From: Chryseobacterium sp. Leaf201
GTDB lineage: Bacteria > Bacteroidota > Bacteroidia > Flavobacteriales > Weeksellaceae
Length of the DNA stretch: 64,000 bases
Reading direction: 5' to 3'
Assembly (NCBI RefSeq): GCF_001421435.1
Contig: NZ_LMKA01000001.1
Location: 1-64,000, forward strand
Shown piece by piece: positions 7,968 to 16,376 of the stretch. The translations under genes were made by a program, and so were the position numbers. The notes under the pieces are model-generated. The model saw only the letters and a program-made list of their open reading frames with translations. It had not been told where the DNA came from and made no database searches. Within the stretch, counting starts at the first letter, position 1, and each line of letters opens with the position of its first letter.

Positions 7968-9181
7968 GCCTTATCCATTTGATCGTCCGTAAATGCTTCA
8001 GTAACTTTCATGTATTTATCTAAAACAGCATCTTTTTTAATATTAGCTATTTTTTTAATTGCCTTCGGTTCCATTCCTAAAAGCAGGGAATTTGTTATAA
8101 ATGTTTTCCTAGCAGTATGGCTTGTAATAAATTTACATTTAGGTTGTGTTAAAGATTTTTTTTGATTGCCAATAAACCAATGTATTGTAAAAGGTTGTGT
8201 AATTTCAGCTTCCTCACAACACTCTTTTACATATTCATTAAATTTTTGAGATGAAATACGAGGTAATGGTTCGTAAATAGTACCTTTATACTTATTCAAA
8301 ATCTCTTTTGCGTATTTATTTAGCTTAATCGCATGATTTTGAGTTTTCGTTTTTTGAATTGATAGAATTATATGTTCTTCAGAAATATTTGCTAGGTGAA
8401 GTTTTGAAAGGTCTGAAAATCTTAATCCCGTGAAGCAGCCCATGCAGTAAAAATCTCTAACATGGCTCAATCGTTCGCTTTCAAATTCTTTATTATAAAG
8501 AATCATTAGTTCTTCAAAAGTCAGATAAACAATATCGACATCATGCTCAGTGGCAATAAATTTTTCATACTCTCGATTGGAATGATAACCCTTTTCTTCA
8601 GACCATTTAAGAAATGATTTTAAGACTTTAATGATTTTGGCAAAGTAGTTTTGTTTAACTTTCTTATCCTGGTATGAATATTCCATTAGAGTCTCAAAGA
8701 ATGGAGTGTTAACTTGGTCAAAAGAGATAATAAATCCGGAATCATCACAAAAATTTTTAAGATAATTTTTTACTGTAATTTGCCCCTTGGTTGTATTGGG
8801 AGTTTTCGTAAGTTTCCCTTTTTCTATATACTCATCAAAACATTGAAAGAAGTCAAATTTATTTTCAACTAATTGTTGTCTTTTTTCAAAAAGCTCATTA
8901 AACTTTTCTGCCGAAAACTCAATATCATTGACTTTCAAATAAAGAAAAAGCTTATTCACCTTATCCTCGATCTGTTGTAGGTCGTCATTAATGATCTGGT
9001 AATTGTTATCTTTTTCTTTCTTCAGGTTGGGTTTAACTCTATGTCCCGTCCAATGATTTTCTAAGACAGATAAACCTGTATTTTTCCTAATTCTTTTCCC
9101 ATCATGACGTACAATAAGCTGTATTGGAATTAAGCCATCTTTATTTATTTTTTCTTTTCTTAATTCAAAAACTGTCTTCAT
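7958..9181 (-). CDS. Tyrosine recombinase (integrase)
   Basis: This 407-residue site-specific recombinase has an N-terminal arm-type DNA-binding domain (about 1-90), a SAM-like core-binding domain (about 105-205) and a catalytic domain. The catalytic residues seen are R254 in CFTGLRFSDL, H355 and R358 in HTARK, and Y390 in LDKYMK. It matches the Bacteroidota integrases that move ICEs and IMEs. ATG is at 9181 and the gene is the outermost of the element, as usual next to an att site. A 12-bp tandem repeat just upstream (9214-9237) could be an arm-binding site. The integrity of the motif set suggests that it is active. Confidence 0.93.
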   Translation of the reverse strand: MKTVFELRKEKINKDGLIPIQLIVRHDGKRIRKNTGLSVLENHWTGHRVKPNLKKEKDNNYQIINDDLQQIEDKVNKLFLYLKVNDIEFSAEKFNELFEKRQQLVENKFDFFQCFDEYIEKGKLTKTPNTTKGQITVKNYLKNFCDDSGFIISFDQVNTPFFETLMEYSYQDKKVKQNYFAKIIKVLKSFLKWSEEKGYHSNREYEKFIATEHDVDIVYLTFEELMILYNKEFESERLSHVRDFYCMGCFTGLRFSDLSKLHLANISEEHIILSIQKTKTQNHAIKLNKYAKEILNKYKGTIYEPLPRISSQKFNEYVKECCEEAEITQPFTIHWFIGNQKKSLTQPKCKFITSHTARKTFITNSLLLGMEPKAIKKIANIKKDAVLDKYMKVTEAFTDDQMDKAWK

Positions 9182-9213
9182 TCTTAACTTAAATTAATTT
9201 AAACGAAATAAAG

Positions 9214-9237
9214 GGTGGCTAAATAGGTGGTTAAATT
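9214..9237. repeat. 12-bp tandem repeat upstream of integrase
   Basis: GGTGGCTAAATA (9214-9225) is followed at once by GGTGGTTAAATT (9226-9237), with 10 of 12 bases identical. It lies 33 bp upstream of the integrase start. Tandem arm-type sites for integrase or excisionase often lie here, but the function is inferred. Confidence 0.35.
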
Positions 9238-9348
9238 TAATTTTAAATGAGCTAAAATTGATTATACTGTCTATTTAAAAATCCTTTCTATTTCAAAGTT
9301 ATTGAATATAAATGAATTAAAGATAAAGAAATTTTAAGAAAATTATAT

Positions 9349-9369
9349 AGTACCCCCGTCTGGGGTACT
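9349..9369. repeat. Perfect 8-bp inverted repeat near element end; att candidate
   Basis: AGTACCCC (9349-9356) and GGGGTACT (9362-9369) pair perfectly around the loop CGTCT. It lies about 170 bp upstream of the integrase start and directly before an orphan terminator. It may be the crossover region or the displaced 3' end of a target gene. I could not match it to a specific tRNA, and the other element end is not in the window. Confidence 0.4.
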
Positions 9370-9371
9370 TA

Positions 9372-9402
9372 AAAACCTCCGTAATTTGATTACGGAGGTT
9401 TT
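9372..9402 (+). terminator. Rho-independent terminator without an adjacent gene
   Basis: A 14-bp perfect stem, AAAACCTCCGTAAT (9372-9385) with ATTACGGAGGTTTT (9389-9402) and a 3-nt loop, is followed by a T-run. No plus-strand gene ends here. It may be the terminator of the gene into which the element integrated, displaced by the insertion, or a bidirectional shield at the element border. Confidence 0.8.
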
Positions 9403-9604
9403 TTGTTTTTTGATCTGGTTAAGACTTAATACAAATGCTTCTATAAATCAATTGTGAAGAATCAAAAAATTTGAAAGATACACTTGCTTCTAAGGATTTC
9501 TTAATCAATACAATCAGAATTTAAAGAGGGGATTTAGCTTTATTTTTTCTCAATCTGTTCCAAAAAATTACATTATCCGGTATAAAATTATCCGGAAATA
9601 TTTT

Positions 9605-9612
9605 TATATTTG
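9605..9612 (+). promoter_or_regulatory. Promoter -7 box for tRNA-Leu
   Basis: TATATTTG fits the Bacteroidota -7 consensus TANNTTTG and lies 42 bp before the tRNA. A clear -33 TTG is not seen. Confidence 0.5.
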
Positions 9613-9654
9613 CACTCACAAAGCAATACAGGTTCTTTAAAAAAAATCCAAACT

Positions 9655-9736
9655 GCGGATGTGGTGTAATTGGTAGCCACGCCAGAATCAGGATCTGGTG
9701 CCGCAAGGCATGGGGGTTCGAGTCCCTTCATCCGCA
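9655..9736 (+). tRNA. tRNA-Leu (anticodon CAG)
   Basis: The acceptor stem GCGGATG (9655-9661) pairs with CATCCGC (9729-9735), with discriminator A at 9736. The anticodon stem CCAGA/TCTGG encloses the loop ATCAGGA, so the anticodon is CAG. A variable arm TGCC-GCAA-GGCA is present, as in class II tRNAs, and the T-arm carries GTTCGAGTC. CCA is not encoded. The gene has its own terminator at 9839. It is the first chromosomal gene after the mobile element, and it appears intact; its 3' end points away from the element. Confidence 0.95.
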
Positions 9737-9838
9737 CAATTTGCAGAAACAGTTCAGTTAGTCCGATCTTTATAAAAATTGAGGCAGAACTTAAATCTAT
9801 ATCTGTAAAACAAATTAATATTTCCTTTGGAATAATTA

Positions 9839-9872
9839 AAATCCTCTGTAATCAAATTATAGAGGATTTTTT
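9839..9872 (+). terminator. Terminator of tRNA-Leu
   Basis: The stem AAATCCTCTGTAAT (9839-9852) pairs with ATTATAGAGGATTT (9856-9869) with one G-T pair, followed by a T-run. It resembles the terminator at 9372 in length and core sequence. Confidence 0.85.
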
Positions 9873-9999
9873 GGCTTTGGTACAAGATGTATTTATTGAT
9901 AATTCTTTATTTCAATCCATTTTCAATATAACTGAAGACACCTTCAGATATAACTGATACTTATTAGCCAAATAAAAATTCCGTTTATCTTCTTTTTTC

Positions 10000-10007
10000 T
10001 ATTTTTG
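10000..10007 (+). promoter_or_regulatory. Promoter -7 box of the two-component operon
   Basis: TATTTTTG (consensus TANNTTTG) lies 17 bp upstream of the response regulator start and is placed right for a short leader. Confidence 0.5.
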
Positions 10008-10024
10008 TACAATTCCCTATTCCA

Positions 10025-10732
10025 ATGAAAAAAATTATCCTCATCGAAGACGAAACCAGTGTAGTTTCTTTTATCAAGAAAGGGCTGCAGGAGAATGGTT
10101 ATGAAGTTTCCGTAGCTTTTGACGGAAAAACAGGTGTGCAGCTGGTACAGTCCAATGATTTTGATCTGGTAATCCTGGATATCATGATGCCTGAAATGAA
10201 CGGACTGGATGCCTGCAAGGAAATCAGGAAAACCAACCAGCATGTCCCGATCCTGTTCCTGACAGCCTTAGGTACTTCCGAAAATATTGTATTGGGACTG
10301 GAAAGCGGCGGCGATGATTACCTGGTGAAGCCCTTCAAGTTTATTGAATTGGTGGCACGGGTAAAATCTTTACTGCGAAGAAGCAACAACGGAAGTACAC
10401 CTGAAATTGCGGAGCCTGAAACTGATCAGGAGCACTTATACCAGTTTTCAGACCTGATTCTTAATGATTACACCAAAAAAGTAACCCGGGCCGGAGAAGA
10501 AATATCCCTGACCTCGACGGAATATAAACTGCTGCTGTATTTTCTTAATAACCCTGAAAAGGTAATTTCCAGAGCAGAAATCCTGGATGCCGTCTGGGGT
10601 GTGAATTATGACCTGGGAACCAATGTAGTGGATGTCTATGTCAACTATCTAAGGAAGAAACTGGATCATCAGGAAGATGAGAAACTGATCCATACCGTGA
10701 TCGGTATGGGATATGTAATGAAAAAACCGTAA
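10025..10732 (+). CDS. OmpR/PhoB-family response regulator
   Basis: This 235-residue protein has an N-terminal receiver domain (about 1-120) with acidic residues E8-D9, phospho-acceptor D52, T80 and K102. A C-terminal winged-helix DNA-binding domain of the OmpR/PhoB type (about 135-233) follows, with SLTSTEYKLL and VVDVYVNYLRKKL. When phosphorylated by its partner kinase it would bind promoter DNA as a dimer. The kinase gene begins 2 nt after its stop, so the pair forms one operon. The target is unknown. The neighbouring outer-membrane protein gene is convergent to the operon and not obviously a target. Confidence 0.95.
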   Translation: MKKIILIEDETSVVSFIKKGLQENGYEVSVAFDGKTGVQLVQSNDFDLVILDIMMPEMNGLDACKEIRKTNQHVPILFLTALGTSENIVLGLESGGDDYLVKPFKFIELVARVKSLLRRSNNGSTPEIAEPETDQEHLYQFSDLILNDYTKKVTRAGEEISLTSTEYKLLLYFLNNPEKVISRAEILDAVWGVNYDLGTNVVDVYVNYLRKKLDHQEDEKLIHTVIGMGYVMKKP

Positions 10733-10734
10733 CC

Positions 10735-12150
10735 ATGTTCAACAGAGTCATAACCAACCAGACCAAGACCATGGTACTCCTGATGCTGGTTTTTACCGCC
10801 ATTATCCTGTTGTTCAGCGGACTGGTGTATTTTTCGATTGTCAACTTTTCGCACCAGCGGTTTTATGAACTGCTTAAAATCCGGACGACTACCATTATCC
10901 AGATCGAAAAAAGTAAAGACAATCTTGATATTCCGGAAAATTATATCTTAAACGGACTGAATGATGAAGAGCTGCCGATGGAGCGCGACTATGTTTTTGC
11001 GGTTCCCGCTGATACCAATTTTAAGAAGATTTCACACGAGATCCATATTCCGGATTCTTTTTTCAAAAGTATTGTAAGAAAAGGGGAATCCAATTATAAC
11101 GATAAGGAGTTCTATTATATCGGACAGACCTTCCGGCATGATCACAAGAATTATATTGCCATTGCGTCTGCCAAAAACCATTATGTTGTTTACTACCTTG
11201 GCTTCCTAAAACGCACCCTGATTACCTGTATTGTTCTTTCGCTGTTCTTCAGTATGATTTTTTCTTTTTATCTATCCAAGACATTATTTAAGCCCATCTT
11301 AAAAATTACGGGAAAAGTAAAGGATATAAGTTCTGAAAACCTTCACCTGAGGCTTGAACCTCAGCCCGACAATAAGGAACTGAATGAGCTGATTGAAACC
11401 TTCAACGGGATGCTTAATCGTATTGAAACATCTTTTGAAACCCAGAATCACCTGATCGGTAATGTTTCCCATGAGCTGAGAACGCCTTTAACGTCCATTA
11501 TGGGAGAAGCGGATGTAGCCCTTTCAATTCCCAGGACCAATGATGAATATAAGGAAACCCTGAGTATTATCCTTGATGAAGCTGAAAAGCTGGACAGAAA
11601 AATCAAGGCATTGCTGATGATTGCCCAGACCGGTTTCGACGGGAAGATCCAGAAAATGGATAAGGTAAGAATTGACCAGCTGCTGTGGGACGTTATTGAA
11701 ACCCTGAGGAAAATTGATGCAAGAAATAATATTTTCCTGGACATCAGCATGCTCCCTGACAACCCGAAGAAGCTGAAAGTTCAGGGAAATGAGCAGCTGC
11801 TGCATCTGGCCGTAGCCAATATCATCCAGAACGGCTGTAAATACTCTGATTTCGCACAGGTAAAAGTCTCATTGGGCGCAACGGATACGGATGTGTATCT
11901 TATTGTAAAGGACAACGGTATCGGTATTCCGGAAGAGGAGATGAAAAAGATTTATGATCCGTTTTTCAGGGCTTCGAATACCCATAACTATGAAGGATAC
12001 GGAATCGGGCTGCCGCTGGCCAGGAATATCGTCAGAATGCATCACGGAGAACTTATTGTAAGCTCAAATGAAAATCAGGGAACAACAGTCCAGCTCAGAT
12101 TCCCGAATTATTATCATACGACACAACAGCAGGAAATGAAAGAAAGCTGA
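10735..12150 (+). CDS. Membrane sensor histidine kinase (HAMP, HisKA, HATPase)
   Basis: This 471-residue kinase has a transmembrane segment near residues 12-32, a periplasmic sensor region of about 125 residues, a second membrane segment near 158-182, a HAMP linker, a HisKA domain with the phospho-histidine H246 in VSHELRTPLTS, and a HATPase domain with N, G1 (DNGIGIP) and G2 (GYGIGLPLA) boxes. It would phosphorylate the response regulator encoded 2 nt upstream. The sensor region has no recognisable ligand domain, so the signal is unknown. A strong terminator at 12181 ends the operon. Confidence 0.95.
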   Translation: MFNRVITNQTKTMVLLMLVFTAIILLFSGLVYFSIVNFSHQRFYELLKIRTTTIIQIEKSKDNLDIPENYILNGLNDEELPMERDYVFAVPADTNFKKISHEIHIPDSFFKSIVRKGESNYNDKEFYYIGQTFRHDHKNYIAIASAKNHYVVYYLGFLKRTLITCIVLSLFFSMIFSFYLSKTLFKPILKITGKVKDISSENLHLRLEPQPDNKELNELIETFNGMLNRIETSFETQNHLIGNVSHELRTPLTSIMGEADVALSIPRTNDEYKETLSIILDEAEKLDRKIKALLMIAQTGFDGKIQKMDKVRIDQLLWDVIETLRKIDARNNIFLDISMLPDNPKKLKVQGNEQLLHLAVANIIQNGCKYSDFAQVKVSLGATDTDVYLIVKDNGIGIPEEEMKKIYDPFFRASNTHNYEGYGIGLPLARNIVRMHHGELIVSSNENQGTTVQLRFPNYYHTTQQQEMKES

Positions 12151-12180
12151 TACATTACCCGACCATTTGGAAAGAAGTAA

Positions 12181-12210
12181 AAACCAACCTCACTGAGGTT
12201 GGTTTTGTTT
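12181..12210. terminator. Terminator between the kinase and the convergent OMP gene
   Basis: AAACCAACCTCA (12181-12192) pairs with TGAGGTTGGTTT (12194-12205), with T-runs on both strands. It serves the kinase operon and probably also the minus-strand OMP gene that ends at 12214. Confidence 0.85.
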
Positions 12211-12213
12211 ATA

Positions 12214-14916
12214 TTATTTGAAATTGAATTTTACCGTAAACATAACCTGGCTCGGGCGGAGCTGGATTCTGGTATAAGAAATATTACTTGTGTTAATTTC
12301 ATAGTTTTCAAATACTTTTTTATTCGCAATATTCATCCATTTAAGCTCAAAATCAATTTTCTTTTTAGCCCATGTGAACTGATAAGAGACATCATAGAAA
12401 CCATTGTTGTATTTCTGTCCGGTTGCACTGGTGTTGACCTGATCCCAATTGAATCCTATCGTATGATTTTCTATCGGGTAGAAGAAAAGCCCTAAATTGT
12501 GTGTAAATCCTTTTCTTGCTGCATTAGAAATTACCTCTCCTGTACTGGTCTGTTTAGTTTTTGATAAGCTTGCATTATAATCTATGCTCATCCAGCTGAA
12601 ATAGGTATTATTAAATTTAAAACCAACTGACTGACTGTTATTTTTGTTGGTAAAAGACGCATCATCTAAAAAAGCATCAGATTTAGAGGTATTGTTGCTG
12701 TAATTTACGGAAGCATTGGTTTTAAACTTCGGAAAATATTTTCCCACTTCCGCGCTATAGCTATTATTCAATATATGATTGTCCTGTACTATATATTGCA
12801 TTACAGTAAACCCGGCAGTATTGATTGTAGGATTGGAAATAAGATTTCTCTTTGCATCTGAAAACCTGTAATTGATGTTGAAAAATAAATTGTTCAGTGG
12901 ATTTCTGTATTCTAATCTTGTCCCGGCAGACTTATTATTATTCTGAGGAATAGGATTGTTAACATCCATCGCATTCAGTCCTGTAGGTGAAGTCATCAGA
13001 AGTCCTGAATATGCTGTATTAATTTCACCGAAATTATTATTGACATTGGCATTTACCGAAGCTTTCCAGAATGAAGCAAACGTATATTGCGCAAAAACAC
13101 TCGGTTCAAAAGTAACTTTATTTACTGATTTTGAAACATTTCTTAACGGATCTTCTGCTTTAATATTATTGGAATTTACCGGAAAGTTAGCATAGAGCAT
13201 CCAGGCATCATTTTTATAGTTTACCCCTACACTCCCGTAAGGCGTAGCTGTTGTATACTTCAGGTCATTATAATAATCCTGTCCGTATCCGAAATAAGTT
13301 CCTTCCTGCAGATTGGATAAAACCGTATTTAAATCCGTTGATTTAAAGTTGAATCCGACTTCCGGAGTAAATGTCCATCCTTTAGTTGAAAATCCGATAT
13401 TGGCAGAATGGTTGGCTTCAAAGGTTTTAAGCCTTAAATTCTGTCTTACTGTTTCTGCATAGGCACCGGGATTAAACCCCGGAATGGTAATATAGGATGC
13501 CGGAGAAACATCCAGGGTCTGACGGTCTGTTTGGTAACTTATAAAAGACAGTACATTCACCATTTTCTCTTTCCACGGAACAATTGTACTTAATGAGTTC
13601 TGGAATGATGTAGTAGGAGATTCAATTGCCTCTTCTCCGTGTGTTGTAGAATTCACCAAACTGTTAACCCTCCTGTCAACAATTCCACGGTCTGCATTCC
13701 AATACTGGGAGAAACTCGTGGTATTCTTAAAGAATCCTTTTTTAGCATTTTTTGTAAAAATCAGTTCTCCTTTTGCCTTATCCGTATAAAAATTATTTAA
13801 TATGTTCTGTATTACTGTTGATTGAGGTCTTTTCGGACTGGCAAAATATTCAGTCTCGCTGTAAGACTCCCTTTCTACGGCATTATTGGTATAGTTGGCA
13901 TTGGCTTTAAGTTCCCATTCTTTTTTCTTATCGATATTGGTCAGGTAGTTGGCAGACAGGTAATGCACGTTGTTCATCAGGTATCTTTTTACCGGAAGGT
14001 TAGGCGTACTCGCATTTTCTACATTTAACCAGTCGTTTTGTGAAGCATTGATCCTTCTTCCTTCAAAACGGCTCCCGAAAGCCAGGATATTCCCCTCGTT
14101 TTCTACCTGTTCGCCCATGTTGTTGGTTTTATAGTTAACCACCCACTGGCTTTTCTGGCCGAAAAACATCGGTGTCAGCTTGACATTCCACAACCAGGGA
14201 TCTCCGAAACCGGTTCCCACTTCTCCCCTTCCGGTCATGGTTACAGAGTTTTTCAGCTTGATATTGATAGCTGCCTGATCTGAAGGCACTTTATTCTGAA
14301 GTATTTTTACAGGCTGGTGGTTTTCCAGTACCTCAACTTTTTGTACGGCATCTTTCGGAAGCGAGTTGTTGATGGTTCCGTATCCGCCTTCCATTAAATC
14401 TTTTCCGTTGACATAAAATTTATTGATGGCATTTCCCTGGTAAAGAATTGTCCCGTCGGTATTCACTTCAATTCCCGGGATTTTTCTCATCACATCAGCC
14501 AGCGTCCTGTCGCTTTTGCTGTCGAAAGCTTTAAGGTCATACGCAATGGTATCCCCTCTTGCCGTGATCATTTTTGTTTTCAGCTGTACTTCCTTGATTT
14601 CCGTGGCTTCCCCTTCCATCTTAAAGCTCAGGGTCTGATCGCTGTTATTGATCTGTTTGGTTAAAGGTCTTTGGTTGAATGCCTTTACTTTCAGGTCAAC
14701 ATTGGGTTCTGTGGAAGTAAAGGTTACTTTGTATTCCCCTTTCGAGTTGGTGATTCCGTACGCGAGGATCGCATCTTTACCCGGTTCCTCTATCGTTACG
14801 CTTGCGCTTGGGATTGCCACGCCGTCTTCGTCCGTGATTTTCCCCGAAACGGTCTTCTGTGCGAACGAAAGAACAGAGAGAAAAACCATCAGGAATAAGG
14901 AAATTTTCATTTTCAT
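12214..14916 (-). CDS. Outer-membrane beta-barrel protein (TonB receptor-like)
   Basis: This 900-residue protein has a signal peptide (MKMKISLFLMVFLSVLSFAQ), a carboxypeptidase-regulatory-like domain (about 20-95: VSGKITDEDGVAIPSASVTI), a plug-like region (about 115-220: DTIAYDLKAFDSKSDRTLADVMRKIPGIEV) and a long C-terminal part rich in alternating aromatic/polar strands ending in FTVKFNFK. This is the OMP_b-brl_3/TonB-dependent-receptor-like family common in Flavobacteriia. It sits in the outer membrane, but its substrate cannot be read from sequence. It has no SusD partner next to it. ATG at 14916; one codon later is a second Met that could also start. Confidence 0.9.
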   Translation of the reverse strand: MKMKISLFLMVFLSVLSFAQKTVSGKITDEDGVAIPSASVTIEEPGKDAILAYGITNSKGEYKVTFTSTEPNVDLKVKAFNQRPLTKQINNSDQTLSFKMEGEATEIKEVQLKTKMITARGDTIAYDLKAFDSKSDRTLADVMRKIPGIEVNTDGTILYQGNAINKFYVNGKDLMEGGYGTINNSLPKDAVQKVEVLENHQPVKILQNKVPSDQAAINIKLKNSVTMTGRGEVGTGFGDPWLWNVKLTPMFFGQKSQWVVNYKTNNMGEQVENEGNILAFGSRFEGRRINASQNDWLNVENASTPNLPVKRYLMNNVHYLSANYLTNIDKKKEWELKANANYTNNAVERESYSETEYFASPKRPQSTVIQNILNNFYTDKAKGELIFTKNAKKGFFKNTTSFSQYWNADRGIVDRRVNSLVNSTTHGEEAIESPTTSFQNSLSTIVPWKEKMVNVLSFISYQTDRQTLDVSPASYITIPGFNPGAYAETVRQNLRLKTFEANHSANIGFSTKGWTFTPEVGFNFKSTDLNTVLSNLQEGTYFGYGQDYYNDLKYTTATPYGSVGVNYKNDAWMLYANFPVNSNNIKAEDPLRNVSKSVNKVTFEPSVFAQYTFASFWKASVNANVNNNFGEINTAYSGLLMTSPTGLNAMDVNNPIPQNNNKSAGTRLEYRNPLNNLFFNINYRFSDAKRNLISNPTINTAGFTVMQYIVQDNHILNNSYSAEVGKYFPKFKTNASVNYSNNTSKSDAFLDDASFTNKNNSQSVGFKFNNTYFSWMSIDYNASLSKTKQTSTGEVISNAARKGFTHNLGLFFYPIENHTIGFNWDQVNTSATGQKYNNGFYDVSYQFTWAKKKIDFELKWMNIANKKVFENYEINTSNISYTRIQLRPSQVMFTVKFNFK

Positions 14917-15414
14917 AATGTATTATTTGATTAATTAGTTAACGGTTACGGCTTTTTGTTACACCTTTAAAGATGCTATTTTACAGGAAAAGTTAAAGCC
15001 TGTCTTTTATCACTACAAACATAGTGATGTTTTTACGATATTGAGCTTTTATTTTTATTTATAAATTCTTACAAAAAGGTTGATTTGCCTGACAATTTAT
15101 TACAGCGCTTTTTATCCGCTTTTATAATTTATTTAAACCATAACCATTCTTTCAGAATAAAAAAATGACAGGATATCTTATTTTGGTCATATTTTGTTAA
15201 CTTTAAAATCTTTATCTTTAATTAATCAGGCTTTTTAAAAGCATCCTGCTGTGCTGGATTTAAGTAGCTGATGATCATATTTTGTTAATCAGGCATTATA
15301 TTGTTATTTAGGCTAAATCGTTAAAAATGATTTGAATCATAGATTAAAAAAAGCTTAAACCCGTTAACATATATTTTTTATTTAATAATTTTGTAACATT
15401 AAATTTTTAAAACA
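14917..15414. other. Intergenic region with divergent promoters
   Basis: About 500 bp, AT-rich, between divergent genes. I see no gene. A TANNTTTG box, TAATTTTG at 15386-15393, lies 21 bp before the cupin-like gene and is the likely plus-strand promoter. Nothing else is recognised. Confidence 0.5.
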
Positions 15415-16296
15415 ATGGGAATTAATTTAAAGCCGATTGATATTGTAGATGATATTACCCAGGAAGAGTTTATCAAAAAATATCTGAAGCCAAGAAAGCC
15501 GGTGGTCATCAAGAACATGGCGAAAAAATGGCCGGCGTACCAGAAATGGACCATGGAATATATGAAGGAAGTCGTAGGCGATGTGGAAGTTCCTTTGTAT
15601 GACAGCGCCAAGGCTGACCCTGCTGCTCCCATTAATACTCCTACTGCAAGGATGATGTTCAAAGATTATATCGACCTGATTCAGAAGGAACCCACGGATC
15701 TGAGGATTTTTTTCTTTGATCCCATAAAGCACGCTAAAAAATTACTGGAAGATTATATATCCCCAAAAGACCTGATGGGTGGGTTTTTAGATAAGTACCC
15801 TTCCATGTTCTTCGGAGGTAAAGGTTCTGTAACCTTCCTTCACTATGATATTGACATGGCGCATATTTTCCATACCCATTTTAACGGAAGGAAACATGTT
15901 CTGCTTTTTGATTATAAATGGAAAGAAAGGCTGTACCAGCTTCCTTATGCCACGTATGCGCTGGAAGATTACGACATTGAAAATCCGGACTTCAATAAAT
16001 TTCCTGCCCTGAACGGCGTGGAGGGCGTTGAATGTTTCCTGGAACACGGCGATACCCTGTTTATGCCTACCGGATGGTGGCACTGGATGAAATACCTGGA
16101 CGGAAGTTTCTCCATTTCTTTAAGGGCATGGGATAAATCCTGGGGCGTAAAAGCCCATTCTTTATGGAATCTTACCGTACAGCGTAAATTCGATGATATC
16201 ATGAAGAAGAACTTCAAAAAGAAGTATATGGACTGGAAAGAAAAAGTAGCCGTAAAACGTGCTGAATTTGCACTGAAAAAAGGCCTTCCGAAATAA
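15415..16296 (+). CDS. Cupin-like (JmjC/FIH-type) protein
   Basis: This 293-residue protein belongs to the cupin_8/JmjC-like superfamily. The iron-binding HxD occurs as FLHYDIDMAHIF (about residues 140-151), and the distal part of the fold is seen as MPTGWWHWMKYLDGSFSISLRAW near residue 218-240, where WWHW supplies the third histidine. Members are usually 2-oxoglutarate/Fe(II) hydroxylases; the substrate here is unknown. It stands alone, with its own promoter box at 15386 and a terminator at 16304. Confidence 0.85.
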   Translation: MGINLKPIDIVDDITQEEFIKKYLKPRKPVVIKNMAKKWPAYQKWTMEYMKEVVGDVEVPLYDSAKADPAAPINTPTARMMFKDYIDLIQKEPTDLRIFFFDPIKHAKKLLEDYISPKDLMGGFLDKYPSMFFGGKGSVTFLHYDIDMAHIFHTHFNGRKHVLLFDYKWKERLYQLPYATYALEDYDIENPDFNKFPALNGVEGVECFLEHGDTLFMPTGWWHWMKYLDGSFSISLRAWDKSWGVKAHSLWNLTVQRKFDDIMKKNFKKKYMDWKEKVAVKRAEFALKKGLPK

Positions 16297-16303
16297 ATAA
16301 AGT

Positions 16304-16335
16304 AAAAAGACGCTTCTGATGAAACGTCTTTTTTT
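16304..16335 (+). terminator. Terminator after the cupin-like gene
   Basis: AAAGACG (16306-16312) pairs with CGTCTTT (16325-16331), followed by a T-run. Confidence 0.7.
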
Positions 16336-16376
16336 ATTTACTGACTTACCTGAACCGGCAAGCATAAAAAGCAGTC

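Larger units (their letters stand above)
1..9369. mobile_element. Right part of an integrated mobilizable element (IME/integrated plasmid-like)
   Basis: This block holds, from left to right, BfmC/BfmB/BfmA-type mobilization genes, a toprim primase, iterons, a plasmid Rep gene, an HTH gene, an unknown gene and a tyrosine integrase, all on the minus strand. It is clearly more AT-rich than the flanking chromosome. No mating-pore (Tra) genes are visible, so it is either mobilizable in trans or part of a larger conjugative element whose other half lies to the left of the window. The right boundary is inferred: the integrase start is at 9181, and an orphan hairpin plus terminator lies at 9349-9402, before chromosomal tRNA-Leu. 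The left end is not in the window. Confidence 0.85.

Noticed and set aside
9521..9706. Minus-strand frame over the tRNA promoter
   Set aside because: It overlaps the tRNA and is not protein-like.
9655..9736. tRNA-Leu 3' end as the attachment site of the element
   Set aside because: The tRNA is intact, its 3' end faces away from the element, and I saw no second copy of its 3' end near the integrase.
12214..14916. SusC-type polysaccharide receptor
   Set aside because: There is no SusD neighbour, and the short plug with beta-barrel pattern fits the broader OMP family better.
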